Shown in pieces: positions 1 to 8,723 of a DNA stretch of 37,889 bases; the first letter of the stretch is position 1, and every line of letters starts with the position of its first letter. Below the pieces are notes generated by a model that was not told the origin of the DNA, did no database searches, and saw only the letters and a list, made by a program, of their open reading frames with translations. Source of the DNA: Bacteroidota bacterium (GTDB lineage: Bacteria; Bacteroidota; Bacteroidia; Cytophagales; Cyclobacteriaceae); assembly GCA_018266395.1 (NCBI GenBank), contig JAFEAM010000039.1, forward strand, positions 1 through 37,889, read 5' to 3'. A program made the translations under genes and the position numbers.

Positions 1-1
1 T

Positions 2-289
2 GGCGGCAAAACTATCGCCCATGGATACCTGACGATGTCGCTCGCCTCCAAATTCTTCTTTGAATTGCTGCACATTGAGGGGGTGAAGACCTCGATCAAT
101 TATGGATTGAACAAGGCAAGATTTCCTGCAGCCGTGAAATCCGGAAGCAGGATCCGCATGACGGGCCGCATCAGCAATATGGAAGACATGCCAGGAGGCG
201 GCTGCAAACTCTTCCTTGAATGCAGGATGGAGATTGAAGGTGAAGAGAAGCCGGCCTATGTCGGTGAGTTGATCTCCATGCTGATGTAA
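2..289 (+). CDS. MaoC-like acyl-CoA dehydratase, 3' part only
   Basis: The frame is open from the first bases of the window (GGKTIAHGYLTMSL...), so this is the C-terminal 95 residues of a gene that begins upstream; the first in-frame ATG at 35 is internal. The IAHGYLT stretch matches the hot-dog-fold MaoC/hydratase-2 family, where the His belongs to the catalytic region. Members hydrate or dehydrate enoyl-CoA/3-hydroxyacyl-CoA thioesters in the cytoplasm. The following SDR reductase and acyl-CoA dehydrogenase point to the same fatty-acyl-CoA or hydroxyacyl-CoA pathway, and I infer one operon. The N-terminal catalytic Asp/His segment lies outside the window, so activity cannot be judged. Family assignment is fairly secure; the physiological substrate is unknown. 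Confidence 0.8.
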   Translation, partial: GGKTIAHGYLTMSLASKFFFELLHIEGVKTSINYGLNKARFPAAVKSGSRIRMTGRISNMEDMPGGGCKLFLECRMEIEGEEKPAYVGELISMLM

Positions 290-373
290 CCTTTCAGGTT
301 GCAATGGAAGCTTAACTTCTTGCGGCATGACCTGCTTTGCATTACATTGATCATTCAACACTGATTTCGCTTT

Positions 374-1111
374 ATGAGACTGAAAGACAAAGTAGCCATC
401 ATTACCGGTGGCGCCAATGGAATTGGGCTCGCAACCGTTCAGGCCTTTGCACGAGAAGGGGCAAGTATCGCCATGTGGGATGTTGTGGACAAGGGTGAAG
501 AGGTCGCTGCGGGACTTAAAGCACAGGGACACCGCGTCACGTTTTCCAAGGTCAACGTGACAGATTCCGATCAGGTACAGAAAGCTACAGAAGCTGCAAG
601 AAAGTATTTCGGGCGCATCGACATACTCATCAACAATGCCGGCATCACAAAAGACAGAACGCTTCTTAAAATGTCCCGGCAGGAATGGGATGATGTCATC
701 GCCGTAAATCTTACAGGCGTTTTCAACTGTACCCAGGCAGTTGCTCCCATTATGAAGGAGCAGCAGTATGGCAGGATTGTTTCTGCATCCTCCAATGTTG
801 CCATCCGCGGTAACTATGGGCAGACCAATTACGTCGCGACCAAATCTGCCATCATTGGCATGACCAAAGTGTGGGCCATGGAATTGGGACGTTATGGAAT
901 TACTGCCAATTGCATCGCTCCTGGTTTTATTAAAACAGCCATGACGGATGCCATGCCTGAAGAAGTGAGAAAGGCCAGCCTTGCGCATATCCCGGTCGGA
1001 TTCTGGGGGGAACCATCGGATATTGCTCATGGGTATGTTTATCTCGCATCGGACGAAGCAAGGTTTGTAAGCGGCATTTGCCTGACCATTGATGGCGGGA
1101 CTGCAAGATGA
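374..1111 (+). CDS. SDR-family 3-oxoacyl-ACP/acetoacetyl-CoA reductase (FabG-like)
   Basis: This is a 245-residue classical short-chain dehydrogenase/reductase. The nucleotide-binding glycine motif TGGANGIG is at residues 11-18, NNAG at 87-90, and the catalytic set is Asn112, Ser140, Tyr153 and Lys157 with FabG spacing (13 residues from Ser to Tyr). It ends in the usual SGICLTIDGG pattern. Such enzymes reduce 3-oxoacyl thioesters with NAD(P)H. It follows the MaoC gene by 84 bp and precedes an acyl-CoA dehydrogenase by 65 bp, so a role on acyl-CoA substrates (beta-oxidation-like or hydroxyalkanoate metabolism) is more likely than being the housekeeping fatty-acid-synthesis FabG. That choice is inference. 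The ATG at 374 gives the normal N-terminus directly before the Rossmann motif. Confidence 0.88.
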   Translation: MRLKDKVAIITGGANGIGLATVQAFAREGASIAMWDVVDKGEEVAAGLKAQGHRVTFSKVNVTDSDQVQKATEAARKYFGRIDILINNAGITKDRTLLKMSRQEWDDVIAVNLTGVFNCTQAVAPIMKEQQYGRIVSASSNVAIRGNYGQTNYVATKSAIIGMTKVWAMELGRYGITANCIAPGFIKTAMTDAMPEEVRKASLAHIPVGFWGEPSDIAHGYVYLASDEARFVSGICLTIDGGTAR

Positions 1112-1176
1112 ACGCTGCTAAGATCTGTTAAAGCGAACGAGCTACAAGGAACCAGAAACAAGAAGATCCAACTCCG

Positions 1177-2976
1177 ATGAAATACACCAACATGGACTTT
1201 CTGAAATTCCTCCTTCAGGAGGTACATCCTGTTGAAGAGCTTTTCAAGCTGAAACGTTTTTCACACGTCAATTGGGAACAGGTTTGGATGATGGTGGAAT
1301 CTGCCAAGCAAATGGCCGACAGGGACATGGCGCCTTACCTGAAGGCCATGGATATTGCTCCAGCCCGCTATGACGGAAATGGAAATGTTGTAACCCATCC
1401 TCAACTCAAGACTATTATTCGCCAGGCGGCAGACCAGGGATGGATCAACGGTTCTGCCAGTTTTGAGCATGGTGGCATGCAGCTTCCGCTGATGATCTTC
1501 AACGCCGGCCATCACATATTTCAGGCAGCGAACAACGGCAGCCAGGGATACTTCAGTTTGTCGGCAGGCGCTGCCGCATTGATTACCAGCTTCGGGAGTG
1601 AGGCACAGATCCGGCGCTTTGTTCCTCCCATCTTCGATGGCAAGTGGCAGGGCACAATGGCGCTGACAGAACCCCAGGCAGGCAGTGCACTTTCAGATAT
1701 TACCACCAAGGCCACTCCCCTCGGCGATGGTCTCTATCAGATCAAGGGACAGAAGATCTTCATTTCCGGCGGCCACCACAGCGCATGCGACAACTTCGTT
1801 CACCTCACACTTGCCAGAATTGACGGTGCACCGGCCGGCACAAAAGGAATCTCCTTGTTTATTATTCCAAAACTCTGGCCTGAAGAGGACGGCACACTCA
1901 GAGACAATGATGTCTTCTGCGCGGGGGACTTCCAGAAGATGGGACAGAAAGGCTATTCCACTACTCACCTTGTCTTTGGCGATCTGAACAAATGCGTTGG
2001 ATGGCTGGTGGGCGAACCCCACCACGGCCTGGCGTACATGTTTCAGATGATGAATGAAGCAAGAATCGGAGTTGGGCAGACTGCCGCTTCAGTTGCTATG
2101 GCCGCTTATCAGGCTGCTCTTCAGTATGCAAAAGAGCGGCCACAGGGACGCCTGGCCAGTGAAAAGGATCCACTAAAACCTTCTACACTTATCATCAACC
2201 ACCCCGATGTGCAGCGCATGCTCCTTACGCAAAAAGCAATTGTGGAAGGCGCGCTGTCCCTCGCCATGGAATGCAACAAGCTGTATGACCTTGCCCATGC
2301 GGCTGAAAGTGAAGTGAAACACAATAGTTGGCTGTTGCTCGAAATGCTCACGCCGGTTATGAAAACTTACGCTTCGGAGCAGGGAAGCCGCGCGGCAGCT
2401 CTGGCCATTCAGACTTTTGGCGGCTATGGCTATACCGTAGACTTTCCTGCCGAGCAGTACTACCGGGATCTGAAGATCATGTCGATCTATGAAGGCACTA
2501 CCGGGATCCAGTCGCTTGATCTCCTGGGCAGAAAGGTTTGGATGGACAAAGGAAAAGCGCTGCAGATTCTGCTGAACGAAATGACTTCCGTTGCAGGGCA
2601 GGCCTACGCCCTCGAACCCTTGCGAACTTATGCCAAGGCGCTGGACAAGGAAGTGGAAAGGGTAAATACGGTCCTGAGCCACCTGGGTCAGTTTACCAGG
2701 ACCGACATTGACCGGATGCTTTCAGATTCCACCGTCTTCATGGAGATGATCAGCTACGGCATTATTGGCTGGCAGTGGCTAAAACTGGCTGTTGCTGCCT
2801 TTGGCCGGTTGCAGACCGGCGACTTCACCCGGCAGAGTGCAGCCTTTTATGATAGTCAGATTCACACCATGAAATTCTTTTTCAGGTACGAATTGCCACA
2901 CGCAGAGGCATGTCAAAAGACCCTCTTGGACCCCCAATACCTGATCAACCCAGGGCAGATTAAGGGGTTAGCTTAG
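1177..2976 (+). CDS. Acyl-CoA dehydrogenase, long form with C-terminal extension
   Basis: At 599 residues it is longer than the roughly 380-residue canonical enzyme and fits the subgroup that carries an extra C-terminal helical domain. The FAD/substrate-binding stretch LTEPQAGSALSDI lies around residues 163-175. The FGGYGYTVDFPAEQYYRD segment and the IYEGTTGIQ motif, with Glu439 as the predicted catalytic base, are present. Residues after about 470 form the extension. The enzyme makes the trans-2 double bond in acyl-CoA and passes electrons to electron-transfer flavoprotein. As third gene after the MaoC hydratase and SDR reductase it completes a set able to interconvert acyl-, enoyl-, hydroxyacyl- and oxoacyl-CoA. 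Chain-length preference cannot be read from the sequence. Confidence 0.92.
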   Translation: MKYTNMDFLKFLLQEVHPVEELFKLKRFSHVNWEQVWMMVESAKQMADRDMAPYLKAMDIAPARYDGNGNVVTHPQLKTIIRQAADQGWINGSASFEHGGMQLPLMIFNAGHHIFQAANNGSQGYFSLSAGAAALITSFGSEAQIRRFVPPIFDGKWQGTMALTEPQAGSALSDITTKATPLGDGLYQIKGQKIFISGGHHSACDNFVHLTLARIDGAPAGTKGISLFIIPKLWPEEDGTLRDNDVFCAGDFQKMGQKGYSTTHLVFGDLNKCVGWLVGEPHHGLAYMFQMMNEARIGVGQTAASVAMAAYQAALQYAKERPQGRLASEKDPLKPSTLIINHPDVQRMLLTQKAIVEGALSLAMECNKLYDLAHAAESEVKHNSWLLLEMLTPVMKTYASEQGSRAAALAIQTFGGYGYTVDFPAEQYYRDLKIMSIYEGTTGIQSLDLLGRKVWMDKGKALQILLNEMTSVAGQAYALEPLRTYAKALDKEVERVNTVLSHLGQFTRTDIDRMLSDSTVFMEMISYGIIGWQWLKLAVAAFGRLQTGDFTRQSAAFYDSQIHTMKFFFRYELPHAEACQKTLLDPQYLINPGQIKGLA

Positions 2977-3011
2977 ATTTACTGTCAGATTGACTTAAAT
3001 GTCATTCATTT

Positions 3012-3033
3012 GGGCCTGATTCAGGCCATTTTG
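3012..3033 (+). terminator. Hairpin after the acyl-CoA dehydrogenase gene
   Basis: GGCCTG-ATT-CAGGCC (3013-3027) is a perfect 6-bp hairpin starting 36 bases after the stop codon, followed by ATTTTG. The T-run is short, so this is a plausible but weak intrinsic terminator. Its downstream edge touches the candidate -33 box of the Hsp20 promoter. Confidence 0.45.
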
Positions 3034-3061
3034 TCTTGTAATTCGCCGTGGTATAGTTTTT
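3030..3061 (+). promoter_or_regulatory. Candidate Bacteroidota-type promoter for Hsp20
   Basis: TTTG (3030-3033), a 20-nt spacer and TAGTTTTT (3054-3061) match the Bacteroidota -33/-7 consensus TTTG-N19/20-TAnnTTTG with one mismatch. Transcription would start near 3068, giving a leader of roughly 45 nt before the ATG at 3114. I see no obvious heat-shock operator. Based on motif match only. Confidence 0.4.
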
Positions 3062-3113
3062 CTTATAGGGTGGTCAGAAACTAAAACTGATGTTAAACCT
3101 TAAAGACAATACT

Positions 3114-3542
3114 ATGAGCATCATCCGTTACAACGCTAATGATTTCGTACCGACTTCATTCAGCAGCATGATTGACCGTTTTTTCAATGATTCCATGACA
3201 CGTTCCGGCGGAAGCTTATTTGTGCCAAAGGTTGATATCATTGAAAATGAGAATTCTTACGAGTTGCAGCTGGCCGTACCCGGCCTGAACAAGGAAGATT
3301 TTAACATTGAAGTAAAAGACAACTTCCTGACTGTAAGTGGAGAGCGCAAGTTCTCCGAAGAGAAAAAAGACCGCAATTACCACAGTATCGAAACCCAGTT
3401 TGGCGCATTCAGCAGGTCATTCTCACTGCCTGAAAACGTCAATACATCAAAAATCAATGCCAAATACAATAATGGCATCCTGGAATTGGTTATTCCTAAA
3501 GACGAAAAGAAAGAACTGAAGACCACTATCAAGGTGAACTAA
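3114..3542 (+). CDS. Small heat-shock protein (Hsp20/alpha-crystallin family)
   Basis: This is a 142-residue ATP-independent chaperone that would hold unfolding proteins in the cytoplasm. The short N-terminal arm (FVPTSFSSMIDRFFND) is followed by an alpha-crystallin domain of about 90 residues, VDIIENENSYELQLAVPGL through VIPKDE, with the family signature GILELVIPK near the end and a short charged tail. I chose the ATG at 3114 (MSIIRYN...) over the one at 3090 because Bacteroidota homologues start close to this point and the extra eight residues look like leader. It stands alone between a candidate promoter and a strong terminator and precedes an HtrA protease gene. Both belong to protein quality control, though they appear to be separately transcribed. 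Confidence 0.92.
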   Translation: MSIIRYNANDFVPTSFSSMIDRFFNDSMTRSGGSLFVPKVDIIENENSYELQLAVPGLNKEDFNIEVKDNFLTVSGERKFSEEKKDRNYHSIETQFGAFSRSFSLPENVNTSKINAKYNNGILELVIPKDEKKELKTTIKVN

Positions 3543-3567
3543 GTTTTGGGTTGTAGGGTTAGGTTGG

Positions 3568-3597
3568 GGGCGCCTCGGGGGAGGCGCCCTTTCTTTT
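3568..3597 (+). terminator. Strong intrinsic terminator after Hsp20
   Basis: A perfect 9-bp stem GGGCGCCTC (3568-3576) and GAGGCGCCC (3581-3589) with a GGGG loop is followed at once by TTTCTTTTT. It lies 26 bases after the Hsp20 stop codon and is the clearest terminator in the window. Confidence 0.85.
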
Positions 3598-3640
3598 TAG
3601 CCGACAGAGGCTTTTTGAATACCAGTCTCAAATGACCCCA

Positions 3641-3668
3641 TTGATCTTTGCAAAAAGACCTAACTTTC
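3641..3668 (+). promoter_or_regulatory. Candidate promoter directly before the HtrA start
   Basis: TTG (3641-3643), 17 nt, then TAACTTTC (3661-3668) resembles the Bacteroidota -33/-7 elements (TAnnTTTG with the last base differing). The -7 element ends only six bases before the ATG at 3675, so transcription from it would give a leaderless or nearly leaderless mRNA. Weak evidence. Confidence 0.3.
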
Positions 3669-3674
3669 GGGTCG

Positions 3675-5105
3675 ATGCAGCGCCTTCTCATCCTCCTTAC
3701 CGTTGTGCTTTCTGCTTTTATCGGAGCAGTTTCTGGCGCTTTGCTCACCATACGTTATTTTGAAAATCAGCCCTCCTACAGGTCCATTCAGGAACGGCAG
3801 CTATTGACTTTTGCCGGGAATGGAAAGGATTCTCTTCGCCGTGGTTCTGCCCCACCCTATTTTGAGACAGCTGCCCGATTGGCCACCCCGGCTGTTGTGC
3901 ATATCAAAACGGTTTACGGATCAGGCAGCTTTAGCATCAACCCGCTGGAAAACTACTTCCACCCCCAGGCGCGCGCTTCGGGCTCCGGTGTCATTATTTC
4001 TGACGATGGCTACATTGTAACCAACTATCATGTCATCGAAGACGCCACCAACATCGAAGTGGAGTTGAATGACAACGAACATTTCTTTGCAAAAGTGATC
4101 GGTAAAGATCCCAGCACAGACCTGGCATTGCTCAAGATCAAAGCAAGAAATCTTCCCTTCGTGGTGTACGGCAACTCTGACGCCCTGGCTCCTGGCGAAT
4201 GGGTTCTTGCCGTGGGAAATCCTTTCAATCTTAACTCCACGGTCACTGCAGGCATCGTCAGCGCCAAAGCACGCAACATTGACATCCTGCGCGACAGAAA
4301 TAACCTTCAGGTAGAGTCATTCATTCAGACTGATGCAGCGGTGAACCCGGGTAATAGCGGAGGCGCCCTCGTCAACCTTAAGGGTGAACTCATCGGCATC
4401 AATTCTGCCATTGCCACGGCGACCGGAAGCTATCAGGGATATTCATTTGCCATTCCTGTCAGCCTGGTGAGAAAAGTCATGGATGACCTCCTTGAATTCG
4501 GGCAGGTACAGCGGGGCGTGCTTGGTATCCAGATCGAAGATGTGAATGCAGAACTGGCCGAAGATCTTCATCTGGATGTATACAGGGGTATACTGGTCCG
4601 TAGGATCAATGAGCATAGTGCTGCGGAACAATCGGGACTCCTGGAAGGTGACGTCATTACAGGTATCGACGGGCAGTCCGTAGGCAATGTATCGGAATTG
4701 CAGGAGCTCGTTGCGCGACACCGCCCTGGCCATCAGGTAAAAGTAACTTACAGGAGAGCCGGCGTTGAAAAATCCGTCGACGCGCGGTTGAAAAATTATG
4801 ATGGACTTGAATCCATGTCACGGAAAGAAGTGCAGTACACCATCGAGGGGGCGACCCTGGAAGAACTTCCCTATACTGAATTGGTGAAGCTGAGCATCGA
4901 CGGCGGTGTGCTTGTTCGCCACCTCACAACCGGAAAATGGAAACAGGCCGGCATGAAGGAAGGATTCATCATCACCCACATCGACAAAGTAAATGTTGAC
5001 AACGTCACAGACCTGAACCGTATCCTGGAGTATAAATCCGGAGGCATGCTGGTGGAAGGCAAATATCGCAATGGCGATAAAAGCGTGTACGGTGTGAACT
5101 GGTAG
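3675..5105 (+). CDS. Envelope trypsin-like serine protease (HtrA/DegP family, S1C)
   Basis: This is a 476-residue protein. The N-terminus MQRLLILLTVVLSAFIGAVSG is a signal anchor or uncleaved leader, placing the protease in the periplasm. The S1C protease domain has the catalytic triad His119 (TNYHVIED), Asp149 (STDLALLKI) and Ser228 (NPGNSGG). One clear PDZ domain spans about 280-375 and a second, shorter PDZ-like segment about 395-476. HtrA proteins degrade or refold damaged envelope proteins. I take the ATG at 3675, which begins exactly at the hydrophobic leader; an in-frame ATG at 3648 would add nine polar residues and sits inside the candidate promoter. It is followed after 38 bp by an aldehyde dehydrogenase gene and may be cotranscribed with it. 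Confidence 0.92.
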   Translation: MQRLLILLTVVLSAFIGAVSGALLTIRYFENQPSYRSIQERQLLTFAGNGKDSLRRGSAPPYFETAARLATPAVVHIKTVYGSGSFSINPLENYFHPQARASGSGVIISDDGYIVTNYHVIEDATNIEVELNDNEHFFAKVIGKDPSTDLALLKIKARNLPFVVYGNSDALAPGEWVLAVGNPFNLNSTVTAGIVSAKARNIDILRDRNNLQVESFIQTDAAVNPGNSGGALVNLKGELIGINSAIATATGSYQGYSFAIPVSLVRKVMDDLLEFGQVQRGVLGIQIEDVNAELAEDLHLDVYRGILVRRINEHSAAEQSGLLEGDVITGIDGQSVGNVSELQELVARHRPGHQVKVTYRRAGVEKSVDARLKNYDGLESMSRKEVQYTIEGATLEELPYTELVKLSIDGGVLVRHLTTGKWKQAGMKEGFIITHIDKVNVDNVTDLNRILEYKSGGMLVEGKYRNGDKSVYGVNW

Positions 5106-5143
5106 GTAGCAATTATCATAAAAAAATCCCAAGTAACTATATC

Positions 5144-6685
5144 ATGGCATCCATCACAATCAAGAAGGTATTAAGCGATTTTGGCATTCAACTCAACAAC
5201 CCGGGTGTATCAACTGGCTCCCGATGGATACCTTCATCAGGAACAGAATTTCAATCTTTCTCGCCAGTGGACGGCAAACTCATAGGCGCAGTACAGGGTG
5301 CTGATGAGCAGTCTTTCAAAAAAGTAATCAAGGCTTCGTCAGAGGCCTTCCTGCAGTGGAGAAAAGTTCCCGCACCCAGGCGCGGGGAGATTGTGCGTCA
5401 GATTGGCGAGGAATTACGTACCTCCAAGGAAAGCCTCGGCATGCTGGTTTCCTACGAAATGGGCAAATCCTATCAGGAAGGACTGGGTGAGGTGCAGGAG
5501 ATGATCGACATCTGCGATCTGGCAGTAGGTCTGTCCAGACAATTAAACGGACTGACCATGCACTCGGAACGCCCCATGCACCGGATGTATGAACAATACC
5601 ATCCTCTGGGGGTCGTGGGAATCATATCGGCATTCAATTTCCCGGTAGCAGTGTGGTCCTGGAATGCCATGATTGCGTGGGTGTGCGGTGACACCTGCAT
5701 TTGGAAGCCCTCCGAAAAAACTCCCCTGTGCAGTCTCGCCTGCCAGCATATTGCTGCCAGGGTTTTCAAGCGCAATAACGTGCCTGAAGGAGTCTCGTGC
5801 ATTGTTAACGGAGACGCCCAGGTGGGCCAATGGCTGGCAGCCAATGAGCGTGTGGCGCTGATTTCTGCTACAGGATCGGTTCGCATGGGAAAAGCGGTTG
5901 CCAAAACGGTGGCCGAAAGACTTGGGCGCTCCCTCCTCGAACTGGGCGGGAACAATGCCATCATAATCAGCGAGCACGCCGACCTTGACATTGCCATACG
6001 CGGCGCCCTTTTCGGAGCCGTTGGTACAGCCGGTCAGCGCTGCACTACTACCCGCAGACTAATCGTTCATAAGAAGGTATATAACACCGTAAAAGACAAA
6101 CTCAAGAAAGCGTATTCCCAGCTCAAGATTGGCAACCCGCTGGAGACAACGAACCACGTAGGGCCGCTGATCGACCGGCATGCTGTAAAGCTATACACGG
6201 ATGCCCTTGAACAGGTTCGCAAGGAAGGTGGAAAGTTCGCCGTGCCAGGCGGCATACTCACCGGCAAAGGCTACGAGTCAGGCTGCTATGTTAAACCGGC
6301 CATAGCAGAGGTAAAGAACAACTTCCGCATTGTCCAACATGAAACATTTGCTCCGATTCTTTACCTGATCAAATACGATTCAATGGAAGAGGCGATCGAT
6401 CTTCAGAACGGCGTGAAGCAGGGACTGTCTTCAGCCCTCATGACGACGCATCTGCGTGAAATGGAAGCATTCCTTTCCGCGTGGGGAAGCGACTGCGGAA
6501 TTGCAAACGTAAACATAGGAACGTCAGGTGCTGAAATCGGAGGTGCATTTGGCGGGGAAAAGGAAACGGGTGGAGGCAGGGAGTCCGGATCGGATGCCTG
6601 GAAAGTGTACATGCGCCGCCAAACCAATACCATCAACTTTGGGACAAATCTTCCGCTGGCACAAGGCATTAAGTTCGACGTATGA
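5144..6685 (+). CDS. Aldehyde dehydrogenase, ALDH7 (antiquitin/aminoadipate-semialdehyde) type
   Basis: This is a 513-residue NAD(P)-dependent aldehyde dehydrogenase. The predicted nucleophile is Cys300 in TAGQRCTTTRR and the general base is Glu266 in LLELGGNNA. The GQRCTTTRR context and the SAFNFPVAVWSWN stretch are typical of the ALDH7 branch, whose members oxidise alpha-aminoadipate semialdehyde (piperideine-6-carboxylate) in lysine breakdown and also detoxify aldehydes. The C-terminal GGAFGGEKETGGGRESGSDAWK loop is the family's usual ending. No lysine-catabolic neighbours are present, so lysine degradation versus stress aldehyde removal is undecided. It lies between the HtrA gene and a response regulator on the same strand. 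Confidence 0.9.
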   Translation: MASITIKKVLSDFGIQLNNPGVSTGSRWIPSSGTEFQSFSPVDGKLIGAVQGADEQSFKKVIKASSEAFLQWRKVPAPRRGEIVRQIGEELRTSKESLGMLVSYEMGKSYQEGLGEVQEMIDICDLAVGLSRQLNGLTMHSERPMHRMYEQYHPLGVVGIISAFNFPVAVWSWNAMIAWVCGDTCIWKPSEKTPLCSLACQHIAARVFKRNNVPEGVSCIVNGDAQVGQWLAANERVALISATGSVRMGKAVAKTVAERLGRSLLELGGNNAIIISEHADLDIAIRGALFGAVGTAGQRCTTTRRLIVHKKVYNTVKDKLKKAYSQLKIGNPLETTNHVGPLIDRHAVKLYTDALEQVRKEGGKFAVPGGILTGKGYESGCYVKPAIAEVKNNFRIVQHETFAPILYLIKYDSMEEAIDLQNGVKQGLSSALMTTHLREMEAFLSAWGSDCGIANVNIGTSGAEIGGAFGGEKETGGGRESGSDAWKVYMRRQTNTINFGTNLPLAQGIKFDV

Positions 6686-6709
6686 TGAATACTCCGCCAA
6701 TCAACGGAA

Positions 6710-6740
6710 TTTGAATTTCCGGTCGAATCAACTACTTTTA
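6710..6740 (+). promoter_or_regulatory. Candidate promoter for the response regulator
   Basis: TTTG (6710-6713), an exactly 19-nt spacer, and TACTTTTA (6733-6740) match TTTG-N19-TAnnTTTG with one mismatch. Expected transcription start is near 6747, 14 bases before the ATG. The -33 box sits inside a near-palindrome (GGAATTTGAATTTCC). Confidence 0.42.
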
Positions 6741-6760
6741 GAATTCGGCTTCACGCTGCT

Positions 6761-7168
6761 ATGCCTGTCAGGAAATATCGTTCTGTAATGCTGATTGATG
6801 ACAATGAGATAGACAATCTCATTAATCAGAAGATGATAGAATCTGCCTCTATCACAGAACACATCTATGTTCATACGGGCGCACGGAGTGCAATCGAGTT
6901 CCTCCGCAATATTGAAAAGCTGGACGTTGCAGATGTGGTCCTTCCGGATCTGATTTTTCTCGACATTGACATGCCCCTGATGGACGGCTTTCAATTTCTT
7001 GACGAATTCGAGAAGCTCGGAGGCAATACGAAGAAGAAGTGCAGGATTATCATGCTGACTTCCTCCATCAACCCACAGGATTTCAACCGTTCCAAGAAAT
7101 ACCTCAGCGTGAAGCAGTACCTGAACAAGCCCCTGACTCACGAAAGCATTCTGGCCCTTAATCTCTAA
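6761..7168 (+). CDS. Single-domain response regulator (CheY-like receiver)
   Basis: At 135 residues it consists only of a receiver domain with no output domain. The acidic pair Asp13-Asp14, phospho-acceptor Asp68 (FLDIDMPLMDGF), Thr100 (MLTSS) and Lys123 (LNKPLT) are all in place, so it should be phosphorylatable. Stand-alone receivers of this type are common in Bacteroidota, often as phosphorelay partners of hybrid histidine kinases; none is encoded nearby, so the partner is unknown. It has its own candidate promoter. Its TAA stop overlaps the TAG stop of the convergent helical-protein gene by two bases, so the two transcripts must overlap. Confidence 0.88.
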   Translation: MPVRKYRSVMLIDDNEIDNLINQKMIESASITEHIYVHTGARSAIEFLRNIEKLDVADVVLPDLIFLDIDMPLMDGFQFLDEFEKLGGNTKKKCRIIMLTSSINPQDFNRSKKYLSVKQYLNKPLTHESILALNL

Positions 7169-8637
7169 TCTTCGGTTACGGCGCCCTGAATCTCCAGTGC
7201 AATAAGACGTTCTATGAATTTCTCATCCATCCGGATCAGGCCGGTCGGCGCAAAATAATCGACTTTCATGGCCTTGAATTTCGGAATAAGTGCCGAAATC
7301 TTCTTGTGCTTTTCACGTTTGGCCTCGCTTACGGCAATCTTCAGAATTTTCAGGAATGTCAGCACGTTTTCACAGGCATCCTTGCCGATCATGCGGATAT
7401 TGCGCTGCACACTGTTTGACAACTGGTTAAACAAATCAATATCTTTCAAAAGGCAATATTGCAGACAAAGCAAGGCTTTGATTTCCATCTGCGCCTGCGG
7501 GTATTTCTTGAGGCTCACATCGTTGATGAGTGTATTGAGCCACTTGGCTGTCTCATCATAGCGACCTACATAATAACTGCAGAGCGCGCGGTAGACCGTG
7601 TATATAACATGCTGCGGCACGTTGTTTACGTCAGGCTCATAATCGGCGAATAACTCTTCCTGTTCTGCGTACAGTTCACCTTCCGTGCCCAGCCGTAGGG
7701 CACGCTCCATTTTGGAGATCATGAACTGAACGGCAAATGTGTAGTACGGGTAATTGATCAGCAGGTTCGAGGCTGCATCGCTGACTTCCTCATAATAGCG
7801 TTCTGCCTGCTTATAAACCTTGTAATGATTGTAGTACTCCAGTTTCAGGAATTCGAACAACAGGTTGAGGTGATAGTAGACCGGATCCAGGTTATATCGC
7901 TCGAATATCTCCTGCACTCTTTTGAAGATATCCTCGATCGACTCCTCATCCGGCTGAAGATTCTCTTCCTTGTCCACAAACAGCCGGTGCCATATGATGA
8001 TACAACTCTTGTACACATAGAGCCGGTGCGATTCGTACAAATTGGACACGCTGTGCATTTCCCGGGTCAGGAGTTCCAGGCTCAGCTTCTCCGTAGCATC
8101 ACCGGACAGAAAGTAATTGCCGTACTTCTTGAAATAGTCGGCAAGCACATCCTCGGCCTTGTCAACTGCAAGCATGTAAGCCACATGACGGTTGTAAAGC
8201 TGACTGAAGGTGAAGTAATCCGGGGAATGGATGTGCAGTTTCTTCAATAGTTTATAGATAGTGGGGAGCTCCCCAACCAGATCTGCCTCGATCAGTTCCT
8301 TTTCAAGCTTTCTGAGCATGGCAATGGCGATGGTCTTCTTCTTGGTGAAAAATACTTCATTGATGTTCGCCACTTTGCGAAGCAGGTCCGTCCGCGGACT
8401 TTCCATCTGCTGGACCAGGTATTCTTCGATCTTCTGGCTCAGCCTGGACCGCATGGTGTAGTAGGCATTAGCGTTGATCTCCAGCTCCACCATCACCTTG
8501 GCTTCCGATAGCTGGCGTTCCCGCATGGCTTTCAGGAGGTAAGCTGACTTTTCGGCATTTCCGTTGACCAGGGAATCATAAATGGCATTATAGTCCTTTT
8601 CGGAAAGCTGCTTGATAATATTCTTGAGTTTTGCCAT
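7165..8637 (-). CDS. Conserved-looking helical protein of unknown function
   Basis: I do not recognise this 490-residue protein. It has no signal peptide or membrane segment and reads as almost wholly alpha-helical, rich in Leu, Glu, Lys and Tyr. Paired helices from about residue 90 to 450 (AYYTMRSRLSQKIEEYL, CSYYVGRYDETAKWLN and similar) suggest a TPR-like or other solenoid scaffold. It would be cytoplasmic. It converges on the response regulator with overlapping stop codons and is divergent from the cytoplasmic HtrA gene starting at 8724. That spacing of 86 bp must hold both promoters. The ATG at 8635-8637 gives a natural start, MAKLKNIIKQLSEKDYN. No catalytic motif is visible. Confidence 0.75.
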   Translation of the reverse strand: MAKLKNIIKQLSEKDYNAIYDSLVNGNAEKSAYLLKAMRERQLSEAKVMVELEINANAYYTMRSRLSQKIEEYLVQQMESPRTDLLRKVANINEVFFTKKKTIAIAMLRKLEKELIEADLVGELPTIYKLLKKLHIHSPDYFTFSQLYNRHVAYMLAVDKAEDVLADYFKKYGNYFLSGDATEKLSLELLTREMHSVSNLYESHRLYVYKSCIIIWHRLFVDKEENLQPDEESIEDIFKRVQEIFERYNLDPVYYHLNLLFEFLKLEYYNHYKVYKQAERYYEEVSDAASNLLINYPYYTFAVQFMISKMERALRLGTEGELYAEQEELFADYEPDVNNVPQHVIYTVYRALCSYYVGRYDETAKWLNTLINDVSLKKYPQAQMEIKALLCLQYCLLKDIDLFNQLSNSVQRNIRMIGKDACENVLTFLKILKIAVSEAKREKHKKISALIPKFKAMKVDYFAPTGLIRMDEKFIERLIALEIQGAVTED

Positions 8638-8723
8638 GCCGAAGAAAGCCTTTAGTGTGGAAAAAATACAAAAATAAGTTCTTCACCTGCCTATGGACCG
8701 CCATTTTTTCAGGGGATGACGTC

